From NCBI GenBank assembly GCA_947685225.1, contig CANTUV010000055.1, positions 7,203,501-7,267,500 on the forward strand: 64,000 bases of DNA, written 5' to 3'. Below the pieces are notes generated by a model. The model had not been told where the DNA came from and made no database searches. It saw nothing but the letters and a program-made list of their open reading frames with translations. How positions within the stretch are numbered: the stretch's first letter is position 1; each line of letters begins with the position of its first letter. Origin of the DNA: Garcia nutans. Taxonomy: Eukaryota > Streptophyta > Magnoliopsida > Malpighiales > Euphorbiaceae. The position numbers and the translations under genes were made by a program. Positions 34,367-46,990 of the stretch are shown in pieces.

Positions 34367-34870
34367 AAGCTTAGCTGCAAAAAAACTAATTTTTTAAAGT
34401 TAATATTTAAGGTTATATACTACATTAGGCAATTTAATATTGTTAATATAAAATCTAAAATTATTGTCGAAAATACAAACCTTCTTTTATGAAAAAAATT
34501 TATAGACTCTAAAATTTACAAAAAAAGATGAACCTATATGATAATTTTTAATATATTTTGTATATATAAAATATATAAATGAGAAAATATAAAATATAAT
34601 AATAATTTAAGTTATTTTTTATAATTATACTATTAATAATATTTGTATTGAGTCTCTCTCTAAGTAGAGTTTTGTTTTACCCTAAGTGGCCTTTCTACTC
34701 TTTTGCCCTTTCTTCCTTTTCAACCTTATTGCTTTTTTGATTCAAATGGTAATCTATAGTTTTTTAGAGTTGGATATATCCTTGTCTCTCTTTATTGACC
34801 TCTATTCATTTGCTCCTGTAAGAAGACTTTTTCCTTTCTAATAAAAAACATACAAAAGTCCTACTGTCAG
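34367..34870. other. AT-rich spacer and possible L1 5' UTR
   Basis: From about 34640 the sequence becomes less AT-rich (CTAAGTGGCCTTTCTACTCT) and probably belongs to the 5' end of the following L1 element. The exact start is not resolved. Confidence 0.4.
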
Positions 34871-34930
34871 TTGATACCCATCGCTTTTAACACTTTTCCT
34901 CACCTACCAACCCAACACATTATCCTTATG

Positions 34931-36130
34931 GATCCATCAATAGATGACCTAAAGAAAATTATTGCAAAATCGAATTATCTTACATGTATGAACATAACAT
35001 TAGATTTAAAGCTAAATCCAAACCAAACTCTAAATATGAATAAAGTAATTTTAGTGGGGAAGGTACTTTCCTCAAGACTCTTTAATGCAAGTAAAATTAA
35101 ATCCATCCTAGATAAGGTCTAGGAAATTCCCAAGTGATTTGAAATATTCAAGAAGGACTGGAGCCTTTTTGTCTTTTAGTTTAATGAAGTTTAAGATGCA
35201 AAAAGGTTATTAGAGGAAGCATCATGGTATATATGAAAATCATTGCCTATTTTGCAAGAATAGGATCTTAATCTAACAATTGAGAAGCTAAACTTCTTAA
35301 AAACTCCCTTATAGATGCATCTATAAAACCTCCCTACTAACATGATAACTCTTAAGAATGCACATAAAGTCGAAGGTATATATAGAGAGTTAATAATGAT
35401 GGATCAGGACTCATAAAAGGTGTATTGGAGTAACTTCTTTTGTATTAGGGTGTCAGTGTGTGTTGAAAAGCTCTACTAACTGGATTTCGTCATAAAGGCT
35501 CTTAAACAACCTTGGAGTGGATCACTATAAGATATGAGAAGTTAGGAGATTTCTGCTTCACTTGTGAAATAATTAGTCATGTTTTTAAATTCTATGTAAA
35601 GAAACCCCAATAAAAAAGGCTTAGTGATTATTCATTTACCCTATGGCCTAGGTTTAAGATTTGTATGAGCAGGGACATCCAATTCTAAGTAAAAAATGAA
35701 TCCTTTGAATGATTTTGGTAAAGGTTTTTCGATCAAAAGTAGTCATTTGGATTTCATGATGCCTGCTTCATTATTTAGTAAAAAATTTACTTTTGGTTGG
35801 AGGTGTGAAGTTTTAATACAAGCTCATGATGACTTTATCAATATCCCTCAGAATTCGAAGATAGATAAAAGCACATGGGTTTCTCTGCTGGAAAATGCTA
35901 TAGGAAATATGGATGATGGTATTGTTTTGGGAGACACAAAAGGCTCTTAAGAGTCTAAAATGTCATCTTAATAACCAGCATTTAATGAAGAGGAAGAGGA
36001 GTCTTTGAATCAACCATATCAACAACTGAATCATCCTTTAATGGGCCTTATTATTACATATCATCGACAATTGGATACTATAATTGCAGCCTTGGAGATG
36101 GATACTAATCTTGATGAATCTTGTGCCTAA
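34931..36130 (+). pseudogene. L1 ORF1 remnant (DUF4283, zinc knuckle)
   Basis: Starts MDPSIDDLKKIIAKSNYLT and continues KVILVGKVLSSRLFNASKIK, matching the DUF4283 RNA-binding N terminus of plant L1 ORF1. LLEEASWYI and LPTNMITLKNAHKV follow in the same or shifted frames. A Cys-rich segment (GDFCFTCEIISHVFKF) near 35,540-35,590 is what is left of the zinc knuckle. The C-terminal stretch at 35,696-35,950 is open for 84 codons. Several stops break the rest. Confidence 0.75.
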
Positions 36131-36899
36131 GTATCATAGCTCATTATACAAACATTGATTCTAATTTATTACTTCAAAAGTAATCAGACCCACTATAATG
36201 AATCATTATTTGCTAAAAAACCCATAGTGGAAAGCACTAATTAGTTGATTAATGACACAATAAGAGTACATACTGGGCGTCGTTGGAAATGAAAAGGTCT
36301 TTAGAAACTAGAAATTCTATAGTGGAACCACACCCAAATTAGGAGCATGAAGGGGAATGAGTTATACTCTCTCTTTAAAAGCTGGGATCGAGCAAAGAGT
36401 ATTTGGGACTAGATGAGAATTCTTAGAATTTGGCTCATTCAACCAAGATCTCAAAGAAATGGAAATCTTTAGCCAGCCAAAAAGGGATAAAGACAGTATA
36501 ACACAAGTGGATAACTCTTTTAAAAGTTTTGGTGTCATACCAAAAGCTACCCAACAACCATGATTTCACTATGCTAGAATTGTTAAGTTTTGAGCGGGCC
36601 TTGACAATTAGGAGCATAAAGGAAAACATTTTTAAATAACACCTAAAATTTATTTTCCTACAAAAAAAAAAGCGCAACAGAAGTATATGGAATACCAAAG
36701 AAGGAAGTTGAGATATTATTTTGCAAAATATGTTGCGCCAAGAGGTTTTGTAGGGGATTATCACCTTGGTGGATGGACAATTGGTTGGTTTAATTGATCA
36801 ATAAGTCCTCTAACTTCATCCAATATTAGTATTTATGATCCATACTATAATTATTTTGTTACTATATTCATATAAGGTTGCCTTTATAATAGTGAAATG

Positions 36900-39800
36900 A
36901 AGGAGCTCCTTGATTGTTTGTCGAAACTTGATCATGATGATTTTGTTCCTAGGGTGATTATAGGAGATTATAATCTATTTTGATATAGCCATTAGAAGAG
37001 GAGGGGTGACTTACCAAATTGGGGCTTAAATAAAATCTTTGACCACTAGATAAATAAGCACATACTATAGACTTAATCTTTAAAGGACCTATCTTTCCTT
37101 GGACAAATGGGCATGATGGGAGTATGAATATCCAGTAGAGGCTAAATAGAGGTTTTTCAAACTATAAATGGAGAACCTTATATGCAAATTTTTTAATATT
37201 TCATGCCAATTTCTTAGGCTCTGACACAAGCCATTAATTTTAGCATTTCGACCTCTCAAATGTTCTCAAAAGAGGAGCCTTAAATTCAAACTTAATTGGT
37301 TAGAAAGAAAGGAGTGTGGAGAGATAATGAAGAAACTTGGTCAATCATTTGGTGCAGATAACTTGGAAGATGTTTTTTATAAGCTCTGACTTACTACCTA
37401 AAAATTGAAGAAATGGAACTGGGTTAACAATCTAAATGCTCTTAAACATATTAAAGAGATCAAGCAGACACTAGAAGAGATTAATTCTAGTCTTGGTACT
37501 AATGAAATACAAGTGGAAGGAAAAGATTTCCTAGATGAATTAAATATGCTATGGAAAATAAAAGAATAATTTTGGTTCCAACAATTAAGGTTTAAATGGT
37601 TAGAAGCTGGTAACAGAAATGCGAAGTTCTTCCATATGACTACTCTTCACATAGACATGTATGGCCACTAGCTAGAGAGAGTAACTTGAATCAAGAAGAA
37701 ACTCCTCCTTTTCCATATGACTATTCTCCACATAGACATGTGAATACTATATTAAAGTTAAGAGACCATGATTGTCACTGGGTAGAGAGAGTCACTGACG
37801 ATAATGAAGAAACTTGGTTCTAATCATTTGGTACAGATAATTTGGAAGATGCTTTTTATATGCTCATACTTCTTGCCTAAAAATTGAAGAAATGTACTAG
37901 GTTAGCAATCTAAATGCTCAGAAACATATAAAAGAGATCAGGTAGAGACTATAAGAAATCAATTCCAACCCTTGTACTTATGAAATACAAGTGGAAGGAA
38001 AAGAGCTCTTAGGGGAATTAAATATGCTATGGAAAACGGTGGAATGATTTTGGTTCCAACAATTAAGGTTTAAATGGTTATAAGTCGATGATAGAAATAA
38101 GAGGTTCTTCCACATGAATACTTCTCTCATAAATATGTGAACACTATATTGACTTTAACAGACCATGATGGTCACTAGGTAGAGAGAGTAACTAGAATTA
38201 AGGAAGTGAAATATGAGCTTTTCAAGAAGTTCTATATTAATAGAAATACAAGTCTGAGGGATGATGTGACTAATTTAATTCCTATTATTATGTCTACTCA
38301 TTATAATGACATTATCCAACTATTCTTTCTGATTGTGAATGAAATTTGTTGTTTTTAATTTAGAAGCATATAAGCTCCATATCCTGATGGCTTCCCTAGT
38401 TTTTCTATCAACACCTATGGGATAATGTTTATAAACAATAATGAAACGAATATTGTGCTAATCCCTAAGGTAACTACCTTTGAATCTATATCTCAATTTA
38501 GACCCATTGACTATCACAATTTTGCTTATAAGATCATTCTAAAATTCTGGTAAACATAATTAAACCTTTACTTTATGAATTTATTAGTGACTTTTAAGGA
38601 GCCTTTATACTAGGTCGAATTATTTATGATAATGTTCTCGTGGCTCATGAAATTTTCCATAAATTGAATTCTAAATCTTTTGGAGGTAGATGGCAGATGG
38701 CTATCAAACTTGATATGAATAAAGCTTATGATATGGTTCAGTGGGGTTTTCTAGAATCAGTTCTAAAGGTTGTGGGCTTTGACAATAAGGTTATGAATCT
38801 TCTCATGCAATGCATTTCCATGGTGTCATATAATATTTTGTTGAATGATTCCTAATAGTTTCCTTTAATCCTTCATGAGGGTTGAGACAAAGGGACCCCT
38901 TCTCTCCCCATTTATTCCTATTTGCTAAAAATTCTCTATCTATTCTTTTAAATGATACTTTAAATAATAATCACATTCACGTCTTCTCAATTAGAAAGGA
39001 GAGCTCATAAAATCACACACTTATTATATGCAGATGACACTCTCATATGTGGTAGGGCTTCTTTACAAGAGGCAACTATGTTTAAAAATATTTTATCCAT
39101 ATACAACTTAGCCTTGAGCCAATCAATTAATCTTGACAAGTCAAGTATAGTCTCTAGCAGAAATATTCCAGCAGACCTTAGAACCTCTAATATTGATCTT
39201 ATAGGTATCAAAGAAATGAGAGGTAGAGATTTATATTTGGGGGTGCCTTCTTCCTAGGGAAGATTTAAACTTAGGCTTTTAACGTTTTAAAAAAGATAGT
39301 GTCTTTGTTATAGTCTAATCATGGAAACACAATTTCTTGTCTTTCTTGGGTAGAGAGGTGTTGATTAAAGTTGTCTTAATAACAATTCCAACCCATGTTA
39401 TGTCTCGTTTCAAACTTCCTATTGAGCTTTTTAGGAAGCTGAAATAGATAATTTCTTCTTTTGGTGGAAAACAAACTTTTAAATATAAGGGAGTTGTTTG
39501 GAGAAAATGGGAGGTATTAGCTAGATCAAAATTAAAGGACAGTTTGGTTTTAGAGATTTTGAGTTTTTCAATATAGCTTTTATTGCTAAATAATAATAGA
39601 AGTTAATTCAAAAGCCTAAAAGTCTCTGGAGAAAAGCATTTATTTTTCTAATTGTGAGTTCTTGAAAGATAGATTGAAAAGCAACAACCCTTCTTGGGGG
39701 TAGGGAAGAATGGAGGCAATTAGGGCTTCAATTCAGAGGGGTTTTGGATGCATTTTAGGAATGGTAAGAATATTTGTATTTTGACAGATCCTTGGTTTCC

Positions 39801-40930
39801 AGGCCTACCAAATTTTAGGGTCTCATCTAGTAATCCTACCAATTCTAAACTACTCACAAGGAAATTGGAATACTCAACTTATATCTTCTCTTTTTTACAT
39901 ATAGAGAAACTAAGACTACAATTGATATTCCTTTAAACATAGGAGAGAAACCTAACAAAATTGTGTGGGACCCTAACAAATATGGAATACTTTCTGTTAA
40001 GTCTGTATATCAGTTTTTATGTAAATCTAAAATTAGCTCTAATAATGGTGTAGACATTTATTCCTCTCATAGGTGTCCAGTTTGGCACTCTATCTAAAAA
40101 TTTAAAGTTCCACCAAAACTACAATGTCTTTTACGGAGACTAAGTGCTAATATTATTCCAGCTCTAGAATATCTGTGTAAAAGAAACATTAGTAATAATA
40201 ATATATGTTTTACTTGCAACAAAGTTGAAGAAGCCAAAATGCATATATGCTCTTTCAATGTGACCACGCTGGAGCATCTACGTTCATGTCAAATCTAAGT
40301 TTAAATCCTCTAGCACATAATCAATATGGTTTCTTCTCTCGGTGGCATGAGCTTATCTGCTATAACAATATTATTGCTAAATCCATTTTTTTTTTGCTAA
40401 AGTTGGTTGCTTTTATTGGAGCTTTGGAAGACAAGAAATGAAGCTCTCTTTCAATATAATAAACCTATTCCTCTCTATATTGCTCAAAGAGCTCTCAACA
40501 AGTGGAAATGAAGCCTTATGGAAACCTCCTCTATCATGTTGGATCAAGTTTAATACATACACTATGTTTTCTCAAAAATTGAAATAGGCAGGAGTTGCTT
40601 TTATTGCAAGGAATTCTAAAGGCATAATAATAGATGTAGTGGCCTGTTTTATATTTTTCTCTCCTATCTAAAATAAGGCCCACGTTGCTTATCATGTTAT
40701 AAAGAGCTACCACTTTTGGCTTTTTTTTTTAATCGGATAATGCTATGCTCATCAATATCATCAACCTACAAGAACAGAGCCCTTTGGAGATTGAAGCAAT
40801 CATTTTGAAAATCAGAGGTTTCATAAACTATTTTAATGGATGTTTGTTTTCTTTTGCTAATAGAGCTAATAACCAACCAGCATATTGGCTTGCTTCTATT
40901 ATTGCAAAAAACTCTCTGAACCCAAATTGA
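36900..40930 (+). pseudogene. L1 ORF2 remnant (endonuclease, RT, zf-RVT, RNase H)
   Basis: Endonuclease traces: RVIIGDYNLF near 36,950 and IFPWTNGHDGSMNIQ near 37,090. RT traces: SQFRPIDYHNFAYKIIL near 38,490; an open piece at 38,640-38,855 with MAIKLDMNKAYDMVQWGFLE (first catalytic Asp); the catalytic YADD at 39,027-39,038 within HLLYADDTLICGRASLQ; and IKEMRGRDLYLGVPSS near 39,210-39,255. zf-RVT: VWDPNKYGILSVKSVYQFL, then FKVPPKLQCLLRRL. The RNase H tail includes NQPAYWLASIIA near 40,870-40,910. Confidence 0.82.
37324..38220 (+). repeat. 477-bp tandem duplication inside the L1 element
   Basis: ATAATGAAGAAACTTGG starts unit 1 at 37324 and unit 2 at 37801. Both continue through CTAAAAATTGAAGAAATG, GAAATACAAGTGGAAGGAAA and TTTTGGTTCCAACAATTAAG. 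Unit 1 also contains a smaller repeat (CCATATGACTA...CACATAGACATGT at about 37,631-37,665 and 37,713-37,745). The duplicated part lies between endonuclease and RT. Confidence 0.85.
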
Positions 40931-41029
40931 GTTATAATTGCCCATATCATTTGGATATGTTGCTTTGACATAATAGATGTTTTTAATGAAATTTTTCTTT
41001 TACAGTTCAAAAAAAATGTGTTAATTGAA

Positions 41030-44000
41030 TAACTATGCTAATTAAATATGGGACTACAAAAATATTGAATCTATCTCCTGAAATAAATCATACAATTAAA
41101 GAACTTCAGCATTATTAAAGTTACCTAAATTTGCTGTTAGCAACCATAATATTTTTCTCATAAAATTTACATAATTTATAATTATCGAATAAATAAAAAT
41201 ATAATATATAAATTTTGAAAATCGTTAATATATAATCTATTTTATTATATAATTTATTTTATTCAATATAAAAAATATTCATTTATTGCCATTTACATTA
41301 ATTTTAACAACAATTTTTCATCATATTATATTATATATTAGTTTCTAACAGTAATATTGACTTATCACTAAAAATTTTAATTTTTAGTTTCAATTTAATT
41401 CATTTATTTTGGATTGAATTAAAAATTGTTGATAACATAACCTCTTTGTATTAACTCTGCAGAAAGTTGGTAACTATTTTCAATTCTCATAGTAATTGTT
41501 GACTCTTACGTGTCATAAAAATCATTTTTTATATCAAATATGTTTTACAGGTGGCATATTTAAATTAAAAAAAAAAAACCCGTAAAAGAAATAGACCTCT
41601 GCATAAATATTTAATAGAAAAATAATAAAAGAGTATATCCGATTATCCGACGACGGAACGGACCATTTCATTAGTCTTAGCACACTTCGGATATATATTA
41701 AAAACTTCTCTCAGTTACACGTGACTATAACACCTTTAATTTACAATTATTTTTAATATACACTAGTTGGAATTTATTATTTTTAAATATTTATTTAATA
41801 ATACGTTAATATTATAAAATTAACTATATTGATTAATAAAATTATGTATATATACAAATTAGATAGTCAATGGTGTAGCCAAAAATTTTATGGAGTTAGA
41901 TCAAAATTAAAGCAATAAAAAATGACCTATCTAAGATAAAATAATAAAAAATTATCTTAATAATATATAAAAAAAATACTCTCAAATTTACAATTATCCT
42001 CTATAAATTTTTATATTTTGAAATTATTAAAATAAAAAATGGATAGATATAACTCAATTTTTAGACTATAAATTAATATTTTTCTTGAACTATAAATTAT
42101 TTATTAATTTTAGGCTTATTTTTATTGAAAAAATTTAATTTTTTTAGTATGATCAATTTATATATTATAATGAGATCAATTCTATATATATATATACATA
42201 TATATACATATTAAGAAATTGAGTGGGGTCAATAGACCTCACTCATTACACATTAACTATGTATCTGCAGATAATATTGTTATATTATTATTTAATAGCA
42301 TAACTATTATTTAATAATAGATTCACAAGTATAATATATTGTATACTTGATATTTCAATAGGTTCATAAATTCTATATTAATTTTATGAAATCATTATAC
42401 AATTTTTTTTTATGAATCTATATATTAAGATATTATATATTTATTATTCAAATGTGTAACATTTTACTATTTAAATATTTTTATTTTAATATAATCTTTA
42501 TATTAATTAAATAATTATGTAAATTTTATTGTAATATTATAAATATTAAAATTATATTTATTTAATTTATTCCAATGAGTCATATTTGATATTTTATACA
42601 AGTATATGGTAAATTTACAAGGTTATTCATATGAAAAAAAGAAAAAAAAAGGAAAAGAAAGAATTTGCAAGATTATTGATTACAAAATGATGAATTAGTT
42701 GTAATTTAGTAAGATTAGTAAGAGTAATCATATCAAGGATCACAGTCAGTGCAATTCAATATTCATATAGGAAAAAAATCGTTTATTTTTAAAACAAAAA
42801 TCGAATATCCGAACTCTTTAAGTTCTTAGAGTTGGATTTGTTTCTTTTCTCTATGGACCGACAGATTGATTTGAAGTACGGCTTTCGGATAATAGAATTA
42901 ATTTTTGCATTTCACAAGACAGGAATATTCTTATTATCGCAGTATAGTGGAGAGTAGAATATTTTCTCTTTTCATTGTCCAATTTAGACAGCCGCATTTT
43001 GATTGGTGTTGGGTAAGACTTGTTTTTCCAGTTATAAAAAAAAAGAAAAGAAAAGAAATTTTTGATCCTTAAAGTCAGGTCTCCAAGAAATTCATAAGCA
43101 AGTTCATTTCAAAAGGGTAAAAAAAAACACACAATGTATTTAATTAATTTAATCCTTGTATTCATTTTTATGCTCTAAATATGAACGTTAACTGTGAAAT
43201 AAAAAAAAATTTATCAATGGAGCACTAAATTTTTTAAAAAAAAATTATAGACAAGTTTATTATAAAATTAAATATTTAATATTATAGTAATTTAATAATT
43301 AATTTATATTGTTAGATTAATTACGCTTAAAAAATAATAATTATATTCTAAAATTTTGCATATTTCAAAAATTTTGTATAATACCCTTATTTTCTATTTT
43401 TTAAAAAATATTTTTCTCCACTAATATATCAAGCAGTTAATTATTTATGTATATATGAATTTTGATAAAAAAATTTATAAATTAAAATAAAATTTATTTA
43501 AATTTATATATATAATTTATTTAAATTTAAATATATAAATGAATATATATAGATTTATATATATATATATATAATTAATGTGTATATATATTTTTATATA
43601 TGTGGCTAAGGGCGTCCAGAGCCCCTGGACGCCATCCACCACTGGTAATATATATATATAAATTGGTAGTTGAAGTCTTAAATAATCTTGAAAATTGTGA
43701 ATTTCAAATTTAAGTGAAAGCAAAATTAATAATAATAAACAAAAATATCTCATATCATCTGCAGATGTCTCAGTAGATAAAATATTAAGTATATCTGCGG
43801 ATAAATTAATGGAAGCTCAAGGTTTTCATGCCCCCTTGGAGGAGAAACTATTCAAAACCTCGCTGCTCCAACTAAGGTTTCCTAGTTGCTGTGGCAAGCC
43901 TATATCTTGATGAATTGTGAATTTGTTAGCCAATATTTTCATGAAATGTGGATTTGTTTTTATTTAAGAGAATAAAAAACTTTTTTATGCAGCAATTTTA

Positions 44001-44126
44001 GGTGATTTGAGATTCCAAATAAGAATTTGTATGGACTTAAAAATTTGTTAGAAAGAATTTTTAGATCTTTTTTTCAATATTATTATTACTAGAAGTATTT
44101 TTTTTAAAAATGGAAATGGGAAAATG
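41030..44126. other. Gene-free AT-rich DNA
   Basis: Long A/T runs and TATATA tracts (42,183-42,210; 43,557-43,573). No coding sequence recognised; one short GC-rich hairpin is listed separately. Confidence 0.65.
43611..43633. repeat. GC-rich 9-bp perfect hairpin in AT-rich DNA
   Basis: GGCGTCCAG (43611-43619), loop AGCCC, CTGGACGCC (43625-43633). It resembles the fused ends of a small transposon or an excision scar. It is not a bacterial-type terminator, and no gene is adjacent. Confidence 0.7.
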
Positions 44127-45365
44127 ATACTCATTTTCACCCTTCATGAGAAATATACCTTATTGGGCTGCCATCCCTAATCCTCATTTTGTTATGTTGT
44201 TGTCCGTAAAATAGCTAGGTTTATCTCGTCATCCTCTTTTCTTTTATCTGTCAATTAAAATACTAATAAAAAATTAACGTGACGCATGATATGGTGTCAC
44301 ATCAGCTTAAAAAATGAGTTTGATAAATGATATGGCAAATTATATAATTTATCATATCGTTTTAGGAGCTGATGTGGTGCCACGTCAACTTTGTAAAAGA
44401 ATTTTTTTAAAATTTACTTAAAATCAATAAAAGTACTTGCACCTCTAACTTTAAAAATAAATACTCATTCGTTCAAGCTTCATATCACTTTATATAAAAA
44501 AAAATTAATTTATTTATATTTTAACAATAATTTTTTAGAAAATTATAAATTATAAAATAATTATATTTAATAATTAAATAAAATTTATTAATTAGATTAA
44601 TAAATCTATGAGTAAATTATTAAAAAGATCTAATTTTTAAAAAAATTTTATTTACAAATAATCTAATTTTTTTTTCAAAAAATTGCAAATAATCTAAATT
44701 ATTTTTTCATTTTTTTACATTTAAATAATTACAATGCAAAATGAAAATAATAATGAAAATATTAATTATTAAACTTAATTGAATAATTCACTTAAATAAT
44801 GAATAATTAGACTTTAGATTATAATAATTAATAATTATATAAAAAGCAATCTACTTTGCAAAAAAACTTTAAATTGTTTGTAAATAAAAAATTATAAAAA
44901 AATAATTTTAGAATTAAATAATTATAAAAATTGAATATTTTTAATAATTCACTAATAGATTTATTAAACTAATCAATAAATTTTATTTAAATTAACTTCG
45001 TTTAAATAAAATAAGATGTAACTTGGATGGTTGGATACTTTTTTTTTAAGTTGGAGGTGCAAGGACACCTCCATTAATTTTAAGTGAATTTTAAGAAATT
45101 CGTTTATGGAGTTGACGTGGTGCACGATATGGCTCCACATCAACTACTAAAATGATTTAGTAAATCCAATAATTTTTCAAAATAACTTAGTAAATCAAAT
45201 AATTTGTCAAATCATTTGTATCATATCATGTGCTACATCAGCTTTCTATATTAGTGTTCTGGATGACAGACAGAGAAAAAGACGACGACGAGACAAACTT
45301 AGCTGCATTAAGGACGAAAACGTGACAAAATGAAGATTTGGGATTATGACGTGATAATGAGTATT
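44127..45365. mobile_element. Large foldback element, almost fully palindromic (1.24 kb)
   Basis: The left half and the reverse complement of the right half match along most of their length with indels. Examples: CTCATTTTGTTATGTTGTTG (left, 44192) against the complement of 45300-45335; GAGCTGATGTGGTGCCACGT near 44367 against the complement of 45115-45150; CTTGCACCTCTAACTT near 44432 against the complement of 45050-45070; and AATAAAATTTATTAATTAGA near 44576 against the complement near 44975. Outer ends read ATACTCATTTTCAC and, inverted, ATACTCATTATCAC. The centre is near 44,750. No protein-coding content. Class uncertain: long arms suggest a MULE-type or Foldback-type element; no 8-9 bp target duplication could be confirmed. 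Confidence 0.82.
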
Positions 45366-46139
45366 TCTCAGAGAAGATAAATGTAATTTATCTGAATAAA
45401 AATATTTTAACCAATATAACATCATTGAGGAAAAGGAAAATTAATTTACTCATTATATTATTATTATCAATATCCTAAGACTATATAATATATATATATA
45501 TACCCAAAATTGAAAATTTTAAATTATATAAATGATATAATTTTTAAAAATTAAAAAAATGTTTAAAATTATAATTTTCATGCTTAAAAATGATTGAATG
45601 TAAATAATATTAAAAAATAAATATTGAATTATGTCAATTATCTAAATTTTAATTAATCTTATTAATATCTAAAAGAACACTCCAACTATGAAAATTAATA
45701 TGAGAGTTTGAATTTATATTGTGATTTGAGCAAGAGAAATAAAAAATATATTTTTATAATATAATTTATTATTTACTATTTTATTAAATTTTATAAATAT
45801 TAATCTTATTATCAAGGTCAACAAATTAAATTAATATTCTGCAAATTGTGGGTGGATAGATTGTGGGGCAATTTATGGTAGTCCCGTCCAATAGTTATGA
45901 GACAATTTATTTTTTTTCCATAAATTGTGGGTGGATAGATTCAAGAAGTTGATGTAGAATTTGTAGAAAGACATTATGATCATTTAAATGAGGTAACTAT
46001 CTGATAAAGATTAATTTGTAGTAGTATTTTCATTTTTTTACTGGATGAGACTACCACATCAGCCTCATGATATGGTAATCTCGTCCTCTGTAATAATTTC
46101 TCAACAAATAAATTTCCAATTGGTGTCAATTAGCCATGT
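45366..46139. other. AT-rich intergenic DNA with a local repeat
   Basis: AATTGTGGGTGGATAGATT occurs at about 45,844 and about 45,925 with GGGGCAATTTATGG/GAGACAATTTATTT between (two-copy direct repeat). No genes. Confidence 0.55.
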
Positions 46140-46990
46140 TTTAAGGGATTGTTTATTCTTGAAATCTGTATGAAATATGTTATTGGGTATCCATTGACAA
46201 GATTCTTTCTTCTCCATGGATTTTGAAAACTAGCTTCTTCATAACCTTCGTAAGGAGGAGAAAGGGGTTGCTTAAGAAAATGGCAAGATTGTGTTTGGGA
46301 TTACTTGTTGGGTTTTGTGGAAAACCAGAAATGAAGCTATTTTTGAACACTCTCACAAGAGTGTTGCTTCCACCATCTTTGAGATTAAATGTAGAGTGAT
46401 GAATATTTTACTTGGCCAGACAAGAAAAGTCCTTATTTGGGCTGCAGAGTAACAACAAAAGATAAGGTCTTCATTGGATGGAGATTACCACCTTTGGAAT
46501 GGCTCAAACTTAATTCAGATGGAGCCATAAGAGATGACAAAGTTGCTTGGGTACTAGGTTATGTGATGAACATAGATTACTGCTCAATAACTCAAGTAGA
46601 ACTTTGGGGTGTTTATCAAGGTCTTCTGTTTGCTTGGCAAAATGGTTTTAGGAGGTTGAAAGTTGAGGTTGATAGTAAAATTGTCATTCAACTCTTATTG
46701 GCAAATACAATAGTCAAACGCAAGAATGCATGTCTTGTTCACAAAGTCAGAGACCAGCTGGCTAAGGACTAGATAGTTGAAGTGCAACATATGAATAGAG
46801 AGGCCAACAAATTAGCTGAACACCTGGTGTCAGTGGCTATGAGCTTTCCAATGGGCTCCCATGAACCGACTAGTCTGCCTAATAATGAAGCTGCTTATTG
46901 GATTCACCATGATTTGCTGGGTATACCCTATCCAAGGAGTGTGAATATTTAGGCTCCAGTATGTTTTCTTCTCATTTGTAATAAAAAAAT
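46140..46990 (+). mobile_element. L1-type LINE 3' fragment with RNase H domain
   Basis: Starts within the zf-RVT region (CWVLWKTRNEAIFEHSH near 46,300) and continues as an open 111-codon RNase H-like segment (46437-46772). Motifs: LNSDGAIRD (first Asp), ITQVELWGVYQGLLFAW (Glu) and KVEVDSKIVIQLL (second Asp). The last motif, HMNREANKLAEHL, follows an in-frame stop at 46770 and has Glu where AD is usual. It ends in GTAATAAAAAAATAAA. 5'-truncated, inactive. Confidence 0.82.

Larger units (their letters stand above)
34871..41020 (+). mobile_element. L1-type LINE, nearly full length but degenerate
   Basis: Order of parts: ORF1 with DUF4283 and a CCHC-like region (34,930-36,130); ORF2 endonuclease (about 36,900-37,250), reverse transcriptase (about 38,200-39,250), zf-RVT (about 39,950-40,430) and a terminal RNase H-like region (about 40,520-40,930); then a short A run near 41,009-41,017. 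Stops and frameshifts are spread throughout, so it is inactive. A flanking target duplication could not be recognised, and the 5' boundary may extend to about 34,640. Confidence 0.85.

Noticed and set aside
36435..36764. Minus-strand 109-codon ORF
   Set aside because: Antisense shadow inside the L1 element.
39005..39211. Minus-strand 68-codon ORF
   Set aside because: Antisense of the L1 reverse transcriptase YADD region.
43603..43640. Rho-independent-type terminator at the GC hairpin
   Set aside because: No adjacent gene, no T tract directly after the stem, and the genome is eukaryotic.
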